Source: Paenarthrobacter sp. (lineage in GTDB: Bacteria; Actinomycetota; Actinomycetes; Actinomycetales; Micrococcaceae). From it: 64,000 nt of DNA. The position numbers were made by a program, and so were the translations under genes. The notes beneath the pieces were generated by a model. The model saw nothing but the letters and a program-made list of their open reading frames with translations. It did not search any database and was not told the DNA's origin. Location of the stretch: the NCBI GenBank assembly GCA_031179305.1, contig JAPSHX010000001.1, positions 1-64,000 of the forward strand, in the 5' to 3' direction. Below are positions 51,446 to 60,253 of the stretch, piece by piece (position 1 is the stretch's first letter; every line of letters begins with the position of its first letter).

Positions 51446-52984
51446 TTACTCCGGAACTACCAAAGCCGGCGTATCCTTCCGGATGGTCTCGCCGCGGAAG
51501 AACCCGGGCCGAACGCGGGACATGATCAGCATGACAACGGCGCCCAAGGCCAGGATGCCGATGCCCAGGACGAACACGAGCCCCACACCGAAGATCTCCG
51601 AGCCACTGCCGAACTCCGGAGCCCAGCTGTCCACGGCGGTTTGCAGGAACACCACGAACAGGCCTACGCCACCAAACAAGGGGCACACGAGCCGCAGGAA
51701 GAAGTTCCTGGCGCTGGAGAACACGCTGTTACGGAAGTACCAGACACAGGCGATGGCCGTGAGTCCGTAATAGAAGCAGATCATCAGGCCCAAGGCCAGG
51801 ATGGTGTCGTTCAGGACGTTCTCGCTGATCACGTGCATCACCGCGTAGAAGCCCGCGGACAGGACGCCGGCTGCAATGATGGCGAAGCCCGGCGTCGAGA
51901 ACTTCTTGCTCATGTGGCGGAAGCGCTCCGGCAGGGCGCCGTAGTGGGCCATCGCCAGCAGGCTTCGCGAAGGCGAGGTGAACGTGGACTGCAGGGATGC
52001 CGCGGAGCTGGAGAGCACTGCGAGGGACATGAGGATTGCGAACGGACCCATCACCGGGGACGCGAGTGCGGTGAAGACGTTAGCGTGGTTTTCCTCGTTG
52101 TTCAGGCCGATTCCGGTGTCTCCGACACCTGCGAACATCAACGTCGCGATGGTGATCAGGAGGTAGATGCCCAAGACGATCACGGCCGTCAGAGTTCCGG
52201 CGAGACCGGCGGTTTTCTTGCCATTGGCGGTTTCTTCGTTCACTGTGAGGCAGACATCCCAGCCCCAGTAGACGAAGATCGACAACGAGATGCCGGCAGC
52301 GATCTGACCGAAGGTTTCGATTTTGGTGACGTCGAACCAGTCCCAGCTGAACGGGACAGCGGTTTCGGACGTGGACCAGTTAGCGAATGCCATGGCAACG
52401 AACATGCCAAGGACCAACAGCTGGAACCCCACCAGGCCGTACTGGACGATCTTGGTGGTGTGCAGCCCCCGGTAGCTCACCCAGACGGCAAGCGCCACGA
52501 AAACGAAGCACGTGGCAACGTTGAGCAGCTTGTTTGAGGCGAGGTCGGCAAGCTCGGGTGAGCCCGTGGCTTGTGCAAGGAACAGGTAGAAGAAGTCCAC
52601 GGCGACGCCGGCCAAGTTGGAGAGGACGATGATGTTGGCTGCAAGCAAGCCCCAGCCACCCATCCAGCCCACCCACGGACCGAAGGCCTTGGTGACCCAC
52701 GTGAAGGTGGTGCCGCTGTCCGGGGAGTCTGCGTTGAGTTCCCGGTAGGCAAGCGATACGAGGATCATCGGGATGAACCCGATCAGGAAGATGACGGGCA
52801 ACTGGAGCCCGACTTCATTGACGGTTGGACCGAGCGCACCGGTCAGCGTGTACGCCGGGGCGATGGTTGAAATGCCAAGAACGACGACGGCGAGGAGCCC
52901 CAACTGCCCCGTCTTCAGTCCCTTGCCGCTGATCTGGTGCGATTCGGCAGCTTCATTACCGCTGCGGCGGATTGTCTGGCTCAT
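51446..52984 (-). CDS. APC-family amino acid/amine permease
   Basis: A 512-residue APC transporter with about 12 membrane helices. The helix-1 region GLLAVVVLGISTIAPAYTLTGALG and the segment RELNADSPDSGTTFTWVTKAFGPWVGWMGGW are typical. Its start overlaps the stop of a decayed agmatine deiminase gene (ATGA), which suggests that agmatine, putrescine or a related amine is the substrate. This is an inference; the family carries many amino acids. A TetR-type palindrome (53401-53425) precedes the operon. Confidence 0.85.
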   Translation of the reverse strand: MSQTIRRSGNEAAESHQISGKGLKTGQLGLLAVVVLGISTIAPAYTLTGALGPTVNEVGLQLPVIFLIGFIPMILVSLAYRELNADSPDSGTTFTWVTKAFGPWVGWMGGWGLLAANIIVLSNLAGVAVDFFYLFLAQATGSPELADLASNKLLNVATCFVFVALAVWVSYRGLHTTKIVQYGLVGFQLLVLGMFVAMAFANWSTSETAVPFSWDWFDVTKIETFGQIAAGISLSIFVYWGWDVCLTVNEETANGKKTAGLAGTLTAVIVLGIYLLITIATLMFAGVGDTGIGLNNEENHANVFTALASPVMGPFAILMSLAVLSSSAASLQSTFTSPSRSLLAMAHYGALPERFRHMSKKFSTPGFAIIAAGVLSAGFYAVMHVISENVLNDTILALGLMICFYYGLTAIACVWYFRNSVFSSARNFFLRLVCPLFGGVGLFVVFLQTAVDSWAPEFGSGSEIFGVGLVFVLGIGILALGAVVMLIMSRVRPGFFRGETIRKDTPALVVPE

Positions 52985-53243
52985 ATGAGGCCCTTTCTAG
53001 ATGGCCGAGGCTGCTGCTGGGTAATGCAGTGGATGCCGCCGCCCCGTGCGGGGAGTTCGCGCGCGTCCATACTGACTACGCGGCGTCCGGGGTAGGCGTC
53101 GGAGAGAATGCGGAGTGCCTTCTCGTCCACGGGGTCGTTGAAAGTGCACGCGATAACTCCGCCAGGGTGTAGCCGCCGGTGGGGATGGCCATCCAGACGC
53201 GGTCCTGCGGAGCCGTTTCCGATGGCATGCGCCAAGCGCTCAC
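52981..53243 (-). pseudogene. aguA: Agmatine deiminase with a large internal deletion
   Basis: From the GTG at 53243 the frame reads WRMPSETAPQDRVWMAIPTG, the N-terminus of agmatine deiminase. At about 53160-53168 it jumps, in another frame, to the protein's far C-terminus: GVIACTFNDPVDEKAL, then GGGIHCITQQQP, which holds the catalytic-Cys loop end. Agmatine deiminases are ~340-370 residues; about 270 are missing, so no activity is possible. Start and stop overlaps with both neighbours (GTGA, ATGA) survive, so the gap arose by deletion inside a coupled operon. Confidence 0.8.
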
Positions 53244-53371
53244 GCGTCAGCTACCTGGGTTTGGTTCGCGGCTGGCTTGGCGTTGGGGTAGGCCAGTTCG
53301 ACCGGGCGGACATTCATTGCCGGACGGGCGGCGATGGAAGTTGCGGCTTCCTGGTGTCTGATTTCAATCAT
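53240..53371 (-). CDS. Short ORF ahead of the agmatine deiminase remnant
   Basis: A 43-residue ORF (MIEIRHQEAATSIAARPAMN at the start) whose TGA overlaps the remnant's GTG. It has no recognised domain. It could be a leader peptide or another truncated gene of the same operon. GGAG lies 11 nt before the ATG. Confidence 0.4.
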   Translation of the reverse strand: MIEIRHQEAATSIAARPAMNVRPVELAYPNAKPAANQTQVADA

Positions 53372-53400
53372 GGGGGGCTTTACTCCGTGAGACGACAGTC

Positions 53401-53425
53401 ACTAAATGAATAGCGTTCATTTAGT
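53401..53425. promoter_or_regulatory. TetR-type operator upstream of the permease operon
   Basis: ACTAAATGAA (53401-53410) and TTCATTTAGT (53416-53425) form a perfect 10-bp inverted repeat with a 5-bp spacer, 30 bp upstream of the first ATG. No TetR gene is adjacent. Confidence 0.65.
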
Positions 53426-53571
53426 ATGACCGGAGTCACCCTCCAGCGCAAGGCGTGAGCGGCGGCCTCTCTTTTGTGACCGGCGGGCGTTCCTCGGAGC
53501 GGGCTGGATGGTTTTCCACATAGGAGCATCGCGGTCTTATCGCGCCCTCGGCTGGCTGGAAGAGTGGGGGC

Positions 53572-54996
53572 ATGGAGCAAATGCGGGAGGGCGAGGCGAT
53601 TGATGCCGTAGGCCTTCTTCGTGTTCCGGAAGTTGGCGGCTCCTCGGGTGGGCCCGGGGTTTCCGATCTGATCTCGCTCCTGAGCACCGTCAGCTTGGGC
53701 GCCGACAGCGCCGGGCTGATCGACCAAATCCGCGGACTGGAGAACCTGAAGTCGGCCATTACCGCTTTGCAGGCGCGGGCGGCTCTGGCTTTTGATCGTG
53801 CCCAGCGTGCCGAGCAGGCCGAGGCGGGTGTTCCTGCGTCCGAACGTGGCAGTGGTTCGGGTGTGCAGGTGGCGTTGGCGCGGAGGGAGTCGCCGAATCG
53901 TGGGTCCCGGTTGTTGGGTTTGGCGAAGGCTCTTGTGTTGGAGATGCCGCGGACTTTGGCCGCGTTGGAGTCGGGGCAGTTGAATGAGTGGCGGGCGACG
54001 CTTTTGGTGAAGGAAACAGCGTGTTTGTCTGTCGAGGACCGGTCCGCGGTGGATGAGGAGCTCGCCGCCGATACCGGGACCTTCGATGGTGCCGGGGATA
54101 AGGTGATCGTTGCGGCGGCGAAGGCTGCTGCGTATCGGCGTGATCCTTGGCCGGTGGTTGGGCGTGCGAGCCGTGCCGCCGGTGAGCGGACGGTGAGCCT
54201 GCGTCCGGCGCCGGACTCCATGACTTACCTGACCGCCCTGTTACCGGTGGCCCAAGGGGTGGCTGTTTACGGTGCTCTGTGCCGGGTGGCTGATTCTGCC
54301 CGTTCCAGTGGCGATGTCAGGTCCGGTGGGGTTGTCCCGACCCGTGGCCAGGTCATGGCCGACACCTTGGTCGAACGCGTCACCGGCACACCCGGCGGGA
54401 TTTCAGGGATCAACCTGGACCTCGTCATGACCGACCGCACCCTCTTCCAAGGCGACAGCGAACCAGTCCGGCTTCAGGGCTACGGAATCGTCCCCGCAGA
54501 ATGGGCCAGAGAACTCCTTAGTGGGGAGCAAGCCGGTCAAGATCACTCGACAACACCGGATAAAGAACTCACTGTCTGGCTTCGCCGGCTCTACACCGCA
54601 CCCGCCACGGGCGAGCTCCTGACCACGGACTCCAAAGCCCGGCTCTTCCCACCACGACTCAGACGCTTTATAGAGATCCGCGACGACATCTGCCGAACCC
54701 CGTACTGCGACGCGCCCATACGGCACATCGACCACATCGTCCCCTGGCACTCAGGCGGAACCACCACCCTGAATAACGGAGCTGGGCTGTGTGAAGCCTG
54801 CAACCACACCAAAGAAAACCCGGGGTGGAAGAGTAGGCCGCTTGCCGAAGACGTGCACACTCTGGAACTTCGCACGCCCACAGGGCACACCTATCGTTCC
54901 AAGGCCCCAACGCTGCCAGGTTACGTCCGTCCTTCAGTGTGGACGTCGGAGCTGCCCAAACCTACTGCACGCCCAGGCCCTTCGGAACTTAACTGA
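53572..54996 (+). CDS. DUF222 / HNH endonuclease-domain protein (13E12-like)
   Basis: A 474-residue protein with an N-terminal DUF222 region (about 30-330) and a C-terminal HNH motif: [30 protein letters not shown], with the Cys pairs CRTPYC and CEACNH holding zinc. These genes are multi-copy in actinobacteria and known as 13E12 repeats; DNA cleavage is likely but the role is not settled. Codon choice shifts inside the gene: 53,850-54,200 prefers GTG/TTG/GCG/GGT, while the last 500 bp prefers C-ending codons, a sign of recombination between copies. Confidence 0.88.
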   Translation: MEQMREGEAIDAVGLLRVPEVGGSSGGPGVSDLISLLSTVSLGADSAGLIDQIRGLENLKSAITALQARAALAFDRAQRAEQAEAGVPASERGSGSGVQVALARRESPNRGSRLLGLAKALVLEMPRTLAALESGQLNEWRATLLVKETACLSVEDRSAVDEELAADTGTFDGAGDKVIVAAAKAAAYRRDPWPVVGRASRAAGERTVSLRPAPDSMTYLTALLPVAQGVAVYGALCRVADSARSSGDVRSGGVVPTRGQVMADTLVERVTGTPGGISGINLDLVMTDRTLFQGDSEPVRLQGYGIVPAEWARELLSGEQAGQDHSTTPDKELTVWLRRLYTAPATGELLTTDSKARLFPPRLRRFIEIRDDICRTPYCDAPIRHIDHIVPWHSGGTTTLNNGAGLCEACNHTKENPGWKSRPLAEDVHTLELRTPTGHTYRSKAPTLPGYVRPSVWTSELPKPTARPGPSELN

Positions 54997-55768
54997 CCAG
55001 TGTCGGCAGGGTAAGGATCTCTGCTCCGTCGTTAGTGATGGCGATGGTGTGCTCACTGTGTGCTGTCCGGCATCCTGTCGCGCTGCGGAGAGTCCAGCCG
55101 TCGGCGTCAGTGACAAGCTGGGCGGTGTCGGCCATGACCCATGGTTCCAGGGCGAGCAGCAATCCGGGGCGCAGCTTGTAACCGCGGCCCGGGCGTCCCA
55201 TGTTCGGCACATGCGGCTCCTGGTGCATGGTGGAGCCAATGCCGTGGCCCCCGAACTCAGTATTGACGGGGTAGCCGGCCTCGCTGAGGACCGAGCCGAT
55301 GGCGTAGGACAGGTCCCCAATGCGGGCGCCGGGACGGGCTGCCGCAATGCCAGCGCGCAATGCCCGTTCGGTTGCTTCAATCATCGCGACACTCTCCGCT
55401 GGCTTGGACTCGCCCACGATGAAGCTGATGGCCGAGTCTGCTGCGATTCCGTCTTTCAAAACGGCAAGGTCGAGGGTCAGGAGGTCGCCGTCGGCCAGTT
55501 TGTAATCCGTGGGCAATCCGTGGAGGACGGCGTCGTTGACGCCCGTGCAGATGTAGTGCCCGAATGGCCCACGGCCGAAGGAAGGAGCGTAATCGACGTA
55601 ACAGGAGACGGCCTCGGCTTCGAGGATCATGCTCTTTGCCCACCGGTCTATGTCCAAGAGGTTTGTGCCAACAGTTGCACGGCCCTTGAGCGTGTGCAAA
55701 ATGTTGGCGACAAGGGCGCCGGCCTCCTTGGCGCGGCTAAGTTCTGTGCGGCTAAGGATCTCAATCAT
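54989..55768 (-). CDS. map: Type I methionine aminopeptidase
   Basis: A 259-residue M24 metallopeptidase that removes N-terminal Met. Metal ligands are TLDLAV (Asp), AADSAI (Asp), [11 protein letters not shown] (His), LLALEPW (Glu) and HSEHTIAI (Glu). Start at the ATG 55768. The protein lacks a long N-terminal zinc-finger extension. It overlaps the HNH gene by 8 nt tail to tail and is divergent from a small XRE regulator, an arrangement that suggests a specialised copy rather than the ribosomal-operon map. Confidence 0.88.
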   Translation of the reverse strand: MIEILSRTELSRAKEAGALVANILHTLKGRATVGTNLLDIDRWAKSMILEAEAVSCYVDYAPSFGRGPFGHYICTGVNDAVLHGLPTDYKLADGDLLTLDLAVLKDGIAADSAISFIVGESKPAESVAMIEATERALRAGIAAARPGARIGDLSYAIGSVLSEAGYPVNTEFGGHGIGSTMHQEPHVPNMGRPGRGYKLRPGLLLALEPWVMADTAQLVTDADGWTLRSATGCRTAHSEHTIAITNDGAEILTLPTLVS

Positions 55769-55797
55769 GCGAGGCCTTTCGTGTGAAAACCAATAAC

Positions 55798-55819
55798 TAT
55801 CCCGGCCATATTATCCCGG
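55798..55819. promoter_or_regulatory. Direct-repeat site between map and the XRE gene
   Basis: TATCCCGG occurs at 55798-55805 and again at 55812-55819 (14-bp period) in the 67-bp divergent gap. Likely binding site of the adjacent XRE protein. Confidence 0.45.
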
Positions 55820-55835
55820 TATTACAATTGGAGCC

Positions 55836-56138
55836 ATGGTCAGGTTGCCGCTTACACCCGCAGAGGCCGAGCGTGGACAGCGTCTCGGTGCTCTTCTGCG
55901 TCGCGCCCGGGGTGAGCGCTCCATGCTGGAGACGGCTCTTGACGCCCGTGTCTCACCCGAGACGCTCCGCAAGATCGAGTCGGGCCGGGTCGCGACACCG
56001 GCTTTCCCTACCGTTGCTGCAATTGCCGATGTCCTCGGACTCTCCCTCGATGAGGTGTGGGCAGAAATTAACAGGCCTGAGCACGGTGTTGAGGTAGGCG
56101 GCTCGCGTCGGAGCGCCCGCGACTGGTTGGCCTCGTAG
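55836..56138 (+). CDS. Small XRE-family transcriptional regulator
   Basis: A 100-residue helix-turn-helix protein: RGQRLGALLRRARGERSM, then TALDARVSPETLRKIESGRV with the recognition helix, and FPTVAAIADVLGLSLDEVW. It is almost only a DNA-binding domain. GGAG lies just before the ATG. It is divergent from map, and the shared 67-bp gap has a repeated TATCCCGG element, so control of map and of itself is likely. Confidence 0.85.
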   Translation: MVRLPLTPAEAERGQRLGALLRRARGERSMLETALDARVSPETLRKIESGRVATPAFPTVAAIADVLGLSLDEVWAEINRPEHGVEVGGSRRSARDWLAS

Positions 56139-56140
56139 AC

Positions 56141-56722
56141 TCAGCGCTTGGGCCGCGCCCGCACATGAAGTCGTTCACCCTGCTGCCCGAAGAGGGTTAG
56201 CAGCTCCACTGGTTCTTTGGTGGCGCTGGCAAACCAATGCGGTGTGCGGGTATCAAATTCCGCAACCTCACCCGGTTTCAGGACAAAGTCGTTTTCTCCC
56301 AGCACCAACCGCAGCTTGCCGTTAAGGATGTACATCCAGTCGTACCCTTCATGAGACTGGGGCTGGGGGATTTCTTTGCCGGTTCCGCTTTTCAGCACCA
56401 TTTTGAAGGCCTGGATGCCGCCGGGGCGGCGGGTCAGGGGAACCGCAGTTCCCCACTCGTGAACGTGCGGCTTGAGGTGAATGCGGGGATCACCCGTTTC
56501 CGGAGCGTCAATCAACTCTTCCAGTGGCACCTGATGCAGCCTGGCAATGGGGAGGAGGAGTTCCAGTGTTGGTTTGCGTTGGCCGGATTCCAGTCGTGAG
56601 AGCGTGCTGACAGAAATGCCTGTAACTTCGGAAGCCTCCGCAAGGGTCACGTTGCGTTGGGTTCGCATGGCACGCAGGCGAGGACCGACGGCGTCGAGCA
56701 TGGTGCTGAAATCGATAGTCAT
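56141..56722 (-). CDS. XRE-cupin transcriptional regulator
   Basis: A 193-residue protein. The helix-turn-helix is RLRAMRTQRNVTLAEASEVTGISVSTLSRLESGQRKP (about 12-48), and a cupin domain fills 100-185 (HEGYDWMYILNGKLRLVLG, LKPGEVAEFDTRTPHWFA). Such regulators sense small ligands through the cupin. The ATG at 56722 lies 8 bp from a perfect palindrome (56730-56750), so autoregulation and control of the divergent flavoprotein gene are likely. The longer frame to 56824 runs through that operator and is rejected. Confidence 0.88.
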   Translation of the reverse strand: MTIDFSTMLDAVGPRLRAMRTQRNVTLAEASEVTGISVSTLSRLESGQRKPTLELLLPIARLHQVPLEELIDAPETGDPRIHLKPHVHEWGTAVPLTRRPGGIQAFKMVLKSGTGKEIPQPQSHEGYDWMYILNGKLRLVLGENDFVLKPGEVAEFDTRTPHWFASATKEPVELLTLFGQQGERLHVRARPKR

Positions 56723-56729
56723 GCCGTTT

Positions 56730-56750
56730 AGTTTGCCATATTGGCAAACT
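56730..56750. promoter_or_regulatory. Palindromic operator of the XRE-cupin/flavoprotein divergon
   Basis: AGTTTGCCA (56730-56738) and TGGCAAACT (56742-56750) are perfectly inverted around TAT. Confidence 0.75.
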
Positions 56751-56830
56751 TCCTTGCTGATTCCGGGAGATGCTGACCACCATGGAAGGAGCGGCAGAGG
56801 GCCGCGGGACACACGTGGAGGCAAGTGAGT

Positions 56831-57832
56831 ATGGAAACAGCGAACAACCGAGTGGGCGAGGAGTATGACGTCGTCGTGGTGGGAGGTGGCGCGGCTGGGT
56901 TAAGTGCCGCTGTTACCTTGGGCAGGGCCTTGCGATCCGTCCTGGTGATCGACGCGGGCGAGCCGCGGAATGCGCCAGCAACCGGGGTGCATGGATTCCT
57001 GTCCCGCGACGGGATTAACCCCAAAGAACTGCTGGAATTGGGACGGGCGGAGGCGCTCCAGTACGGGGCGGACATTGTGGCCGGTGTGGCGGTTGGGGCA
57101 CGTTCGACGGCGAACCCCACGGACGGTTCCGATCTCACCTTCGAGGTGGACCTGGCAGATGGCAAAACTGTGAGTGCACGCCGCTTACTTGTCACCACAG
57201 GGCTGCTGGACATCCTGCCCGACATTGAGGGCATCCGGGAACGTTGGGGCCGTGATGTCCTGCACTGCCCGTATTGCCACGGCTGGGAGGTTCGGAACAA
57301 AGCGATCGGAATCCTGGGTTCAGTGCCAATGGCGTTGCACCAGGCGTTGCTGTTCCGCCAATGGAGCCCCTACATCACCTTGTTCCTCAATGACATCGTG
57401 GAGCCGACGGAAGAACAATGGGAGCAATTGGCTGCGCGTTCCATTACCGTGGTGGACGGTAAAGTCCAGGCGCTGGAAGTAACTGATGACGCGTTGACTG
57501 GTGTGGTCCTGGCATCGGGAACGGTGGTTCCGGTGGACGCTGTTGTCACGGGCCCACGGTTGGAGGCAAGGTCCGGTGTGTTGGAGTCCTTGGGCGTCCC
57601 CACTGTGGAACACCCTATGGGCGTGGGGACCCATGTCGAAGTGAATCCTCTCGGAGGGGCAACGTCGGTACCCGGCGTATGGGCCGCCGGGAACGTCACG
57701 GATCTGACCGGTCAAGTGATGGCCTCTGCAGCCGCAGGTGTCATGGCAGGCGCTGCCATCAATGCGGATCTCATGATGGAGGAGACCAAGAGGGCTGTAG
57801 AGGAAGCGCGCCAGTCAGCACTAGCCCACTAA
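56831..57832 (+). CDS. Thioredoxin reductase-like FAD/NAD(P) oxidoreductase
   Basis: A 333-residue flavoprotein. The FAD site is VVVVGGGAAGLSAAVTLGR (residues 15-33), the middle motif is HCPYCHGWEVRNK, where thioredoxin reductases carry C-A-T-C, and the second FAD segment is GVWAAGNVTDL. The CPYC pair and weak NADPH-domain similarity place it among thioredoxin-reductase-like proteins often linked to XRE-cupin regulators. GGAGG lies 9 nt before the ATG at 56831, preferred over the GTG at 56825. The electron acceptor is unknown. Confidence 0.85.
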   Translation: METANNRVGEEYDVVVVGGGAAGLSAAVTLGRALRSVLVIDAGEPRNAPATGVHGFLSRDGINPKELLELGRAEALQYGADIVAGVAVGARSTANPTDGSDLTFEVDLADGKTVSARRLLVTTGLLDILPDIEGIRERWGRDVLHCPYCHGWEVRNKAIGILGSVPMALHQALLFRQWSPYITLFLNDIVEPTEEQWEQLAARSITVVDGKVQALEVTDDALTGVVLASGTVVPVDAVVTGPRLEARSGVLESLGVPTVEHPMGVGTHVEVNPLGGATSVPGVWAAGNVTDLTGQVMASAAAGVMAGAAINADLMMEETKRAVEEARQSALAH

Positions 57833-57916
57833 GCCAGTTGATCACAAAGCACAAAACCATCGACGTGAGGGTCCTGTCCGAGGACGATTGAAGGACAGCC
57901 ACTAAGGAGGTTGGAC

Positions 57917-58144
57917 ATGTGCTACGCGTACTATGACGACTTTGAGCGGCGCACGAAGAAGGACTCCGCGCGCAAGCCTGAAGCGCACACGACTGAGGCA
58001 CCCAAGGATCAGGAACCTGCACAGAGCCGTCCTCGGACGGAAGGTACGCTGTGGACTTTCCTGGCCCGCCGTCGCAGGGAATCCGTGGTTTCAGAACCGA
58101 GGATCGACCGCATTCGCGAGAAAGTCCAGGCATCCCTGGACTGA
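57917..58144 (+). CDS. Small charged protein, unknown function
   Basis: A 75-residue protein starting MCYAYYDDFERRTKKDSARK, with a disordered, charged middle and a C-terminal amphipathic segment (RIDRIREKVQASLD). A perfect AAGGAGG lies 6 nt before the ATG, so it is very likely expressed. It is not recognised. It is followed by a good terminator and preceded by an 84-bp gap. Confidence 0.65.
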   Translation: MCYAYYDDFERRTKKDSARKPEAHTTEAPKDQEPAQSRPRTEGTLWTFLARRRRESVVSEPRIDRIREKVQASLD

Positions 58145-58196
58145 TCGAAGAGCCTGAGACGAATCGAAGAAGTAACCCGATCGCAGTAGTAAGCAA

Positions 58197-58228
58197 AGGA
58201 AAGGCGCTGCTCTCGCGGCGCCTTTCCT
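58197..58228. terminator. Bidirectional terminator between convergent genes
   Basis: AGGAAAGGCGC (58197-58207) pairs perfectly with GCGCCTTTCCT (58218-58228), 10-nt loop, between the small protein gene and the M20 amidohydrolase. Confidence 0.75.
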
Positions 58229-58254
58229 CTATGGCTTGCTGTAAAAACCAGCCC

Positions 58255-59478
58255 CTAGGACTTATTGGCCAAGTATTCCCGGGCAGCCGTCACCAGGGCT
58301 TCCCTTCCGCGCGTCAGCGTCGGCTGGATGACGGGCGCAAAGTACGGCGAGTGATTCGACGGAATGTCCTCGGGAAGGCGACCCGTTGTAGCCCACTCCT
58401 TGAATAAGGAAGGCTCGGCACCACCAAGGAACCAGAAAACCAAGGGAGCGCCGGCAGCCTTTGCCAAGGCCCCCACGTCTTCGCTTCCGGACACAGGTCC
58501 GGGGTCTATGATCTGCGTTTCGCCAAACTTAGCCTTGAAAGCTGCGGATATCCGCTCGGTGGCAGTTTGGTCGTTAACGGTCAGGGGGAAGTGCTCTTCG
58601 AAATGAATCTCCGGTTCTTTGGGGGCGCCCGAAGCTGTGGATTCACCCTTGGCAATGCGCTCGATTGAACCGAGGATCTTATCCCTGGTTGCATCTCTGA
58701 ATGTACGGACGCTGAGGCCCAACGTTGCCGTTTCCGGGATGATGTTGTTCTTGGTGCCAGAGTGAATCTGCCCAACGGTCACCACTGCGGAGTCACTGGC
58801 GGCGAGCTCACGCGACACAATGCCCTGCAACCGCACAGTGGCCGCAGCAGCCATCAGAACCGGGTCAATGGTGGTCTCCGGACGTGAACCGTGGCCACCC
58901 CGCCCATGCAACGTAATGTTGAGGGAATCGGCGGACGCCATGGTGACGCCGGGACGGATACCGAACCATCCGGCGGGGAAGGGGGCCACATGTTGGCCCA
59001 GGACAACATCCGGGTTGGGCACTTCGTCGTACAACCCGTCGGCAACCATGGTTTCTGCCCCGCCGCCCCATTCTTCAGCCGGCTGAAAGACAGCGATCAG
59101 GGTACCCTGCCACTCATGACGCTGTGCGGCCAGGACCTCCACTGCGCCAACGAGGCAAGTCACATGCACGTCATGGCCGCAAGCATGCATGACCGGCATG
59201 TCCTTGCCCTCATGATCAACACCAATCGCTGAGCTTGCGTAGTCCAAACCCGTTGCTTCCTTGACCGGCAAGGCATCCATGTCCGCCCTAAGCATCACCG
59301 CAGGACCGGGCCCATTTTCCAGAACGCCCACAACCCCGGTCTTCCCGATGTTGCGATGAACGGTGAAGCCCAGATCTTCGAGATAGCCCGCGGCGATCCC
59401 GGCTGTTCGGGTCTCCTGGAAGGACAACTCGGGATGGGCGTGCAGGTCCTTGTAAAGCTCTTCGAGGTCAATGGTCAC
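58255..59478 (-). CDS. M20-family amidohydrolase (hippurate hydrolase/N-acyl amino acid hydrolase type)
   Basis: A 407-residue M20D metallohydrolase. Metal-binding text is VMHACGHDVHVTCLV (Cys, His), FQPAEEWGGGAETMV (Glu pair), and the C-terminal GSEDVGALAKAAGAP with FWFLGG. A dimerisation domain lies about residues 185-300. It splits N-acyl or amide-linked amino acids; the natural substrate cannot be named. The ATG at 59478 starts MTIDLEELYKDLHAHPELSF, a typical N-terminus. Divergent from the next gene by 90 bp. Confidence 0.88.
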   Translation of the reverse strand: MTIDLEELYKDLHAHPELSFQETRTAGIAAGYLEDLGFTVHRNIGKTGVVGVLENGPGPAVMLRADMDALPVKEATGLDYASSAIGVDHEGKDMPVMHACGHDVHVTCLVGAVEVLAAQRHEWQGTLIAVFQPAEEWGGGAETMVADGLYDEVPNPDVVLGQHVAPFPAGWFGIRPGVTMASADSLNITLHGRGGHGSRPETTIDPVLMAAAATVRLQGIVSRELAASDSAVVTVGQIHSGTKNNIIPETATLGLSVRTFRDATRDKILGSIERIAKGESTASGAPKEPEIHFEEHFPLTVNDQTATERISAAFKAKFGETQIIDPGPVSGSEDVGALAKAAGAPLVFWFLGGAEPSLFKEWATTGRLPEDIPSNHSPYFAPVIQPTLTRGREALVTAAREYLANKS

Positions 59479-59568
59479 GAGTCTGCCCTTTTCATTCGAC
59501 GCTTAGGTCTGGCCAGTGTATCCAGCCCGAAGCTGCAAAGCCTGGGAAGCCCCGGCACACTGGATGGC

Positions 59569-60228
59569 ATGAACGAACCTGAATCAGTCACCACACAGCT
59601 ATCCACTGTTGAGGAGTGGACCAAGGCCCTGGCAGAATCCAGTGGCTCCCCGGGAGGCGGCGCCGGAACAGGGGTGATGCTCTCCATCGCGGCCTCGTTG
59701 ACATCGATGGTGGCCGGATACACCGAAGTGGAGGAACATCAGCGCGGACAGCTCACTGGGATCCACTCCCGGGCCCACGAGCTCCGACGAACTGCCCTTC
59801 AACTAGCCGACGACGACGCCTCCGCCTCCAACGCCTTCGGCGCTGCCTTCCGCCTCGACCCCGGCCCGGAACGTGACGATGCAATACATCAAGCATCCGT
59901 CGACGCCGCCAAAGCATCAGCAGTTCTCGGAGAGCGGGCCATCGACGCCATTGAAGACCTCGGCTGGCTTGCTTCCAACGGAAATCCGGCGCTGATCGCC
60001 GACGTCGTGGTTGGTTTCGGAGCCCTCCGCGCAGCCATAGCCGGCGCTCGAACCAATGTGAGCTTCGACCTCGCGTCCCTGACCTCCGCAGGCGCCACAC
60101 TCGAGGAAGTCCGGGAACAACATCCGGAGCTATGGAACACGGTCAGCCAGCTCAGCGACGCCCTCGACAAGATCGACGAACTAACCGCAGGCGTCGACAA
60201 GAAAGCGGCGCCGACCGAAGCTATGTAG
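59569..60228 (+). CDS. Cyclodeaminase/cyclohydrolase-family protein
   Basis: A 219-residue, all-helical protein of the formiminotransferase-cyclodeaminase (FTCD_C) family. The folate-contact motif is SSGSPGGGAGTGVMLSIAASLTSMVAGYT, followed by a long helical bundle. It may act on 5-formimino-THF or 5,10-methenyl-THF. The ATG at 59569 begins the homologous region; a longer in-frame start at 59356 lies inside the divergent amidohydrolase gene and is rejected. A folate role would fit the nearby glycine cleavage gene, but that is only a suggestion. Confidence 0.82.
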   Translation: MNEPESVTTQLSTVEEWTKALAESSGSPGGGAGTGVMLSIAASLTSMVAGYTEVEEHQRGQLTGIHSRAHELRRTALQLADDDASASNAFGAAFRLDPGPERDDAIHQASVDAAKASAVLGERAIDAIEDLGWLASNGNPALIADVVVGFGALRAAIAGARTNVSFDLASLTSAGATLEEVREQHPELWNTVSQLSDALDKIDELTAGVDKKAAPTEAM

Positions 60229-60253
60229 CTTCAGTCGGCGCCGTGCTTACTAC

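Noticed and set aside
51197..52537. 446-residue plus-strand ORF rich in D, E, H, Q and G
   Set aside because: It is the mirror of the APC permease; its composition is what hydrophobic codons give on the opposite strand.
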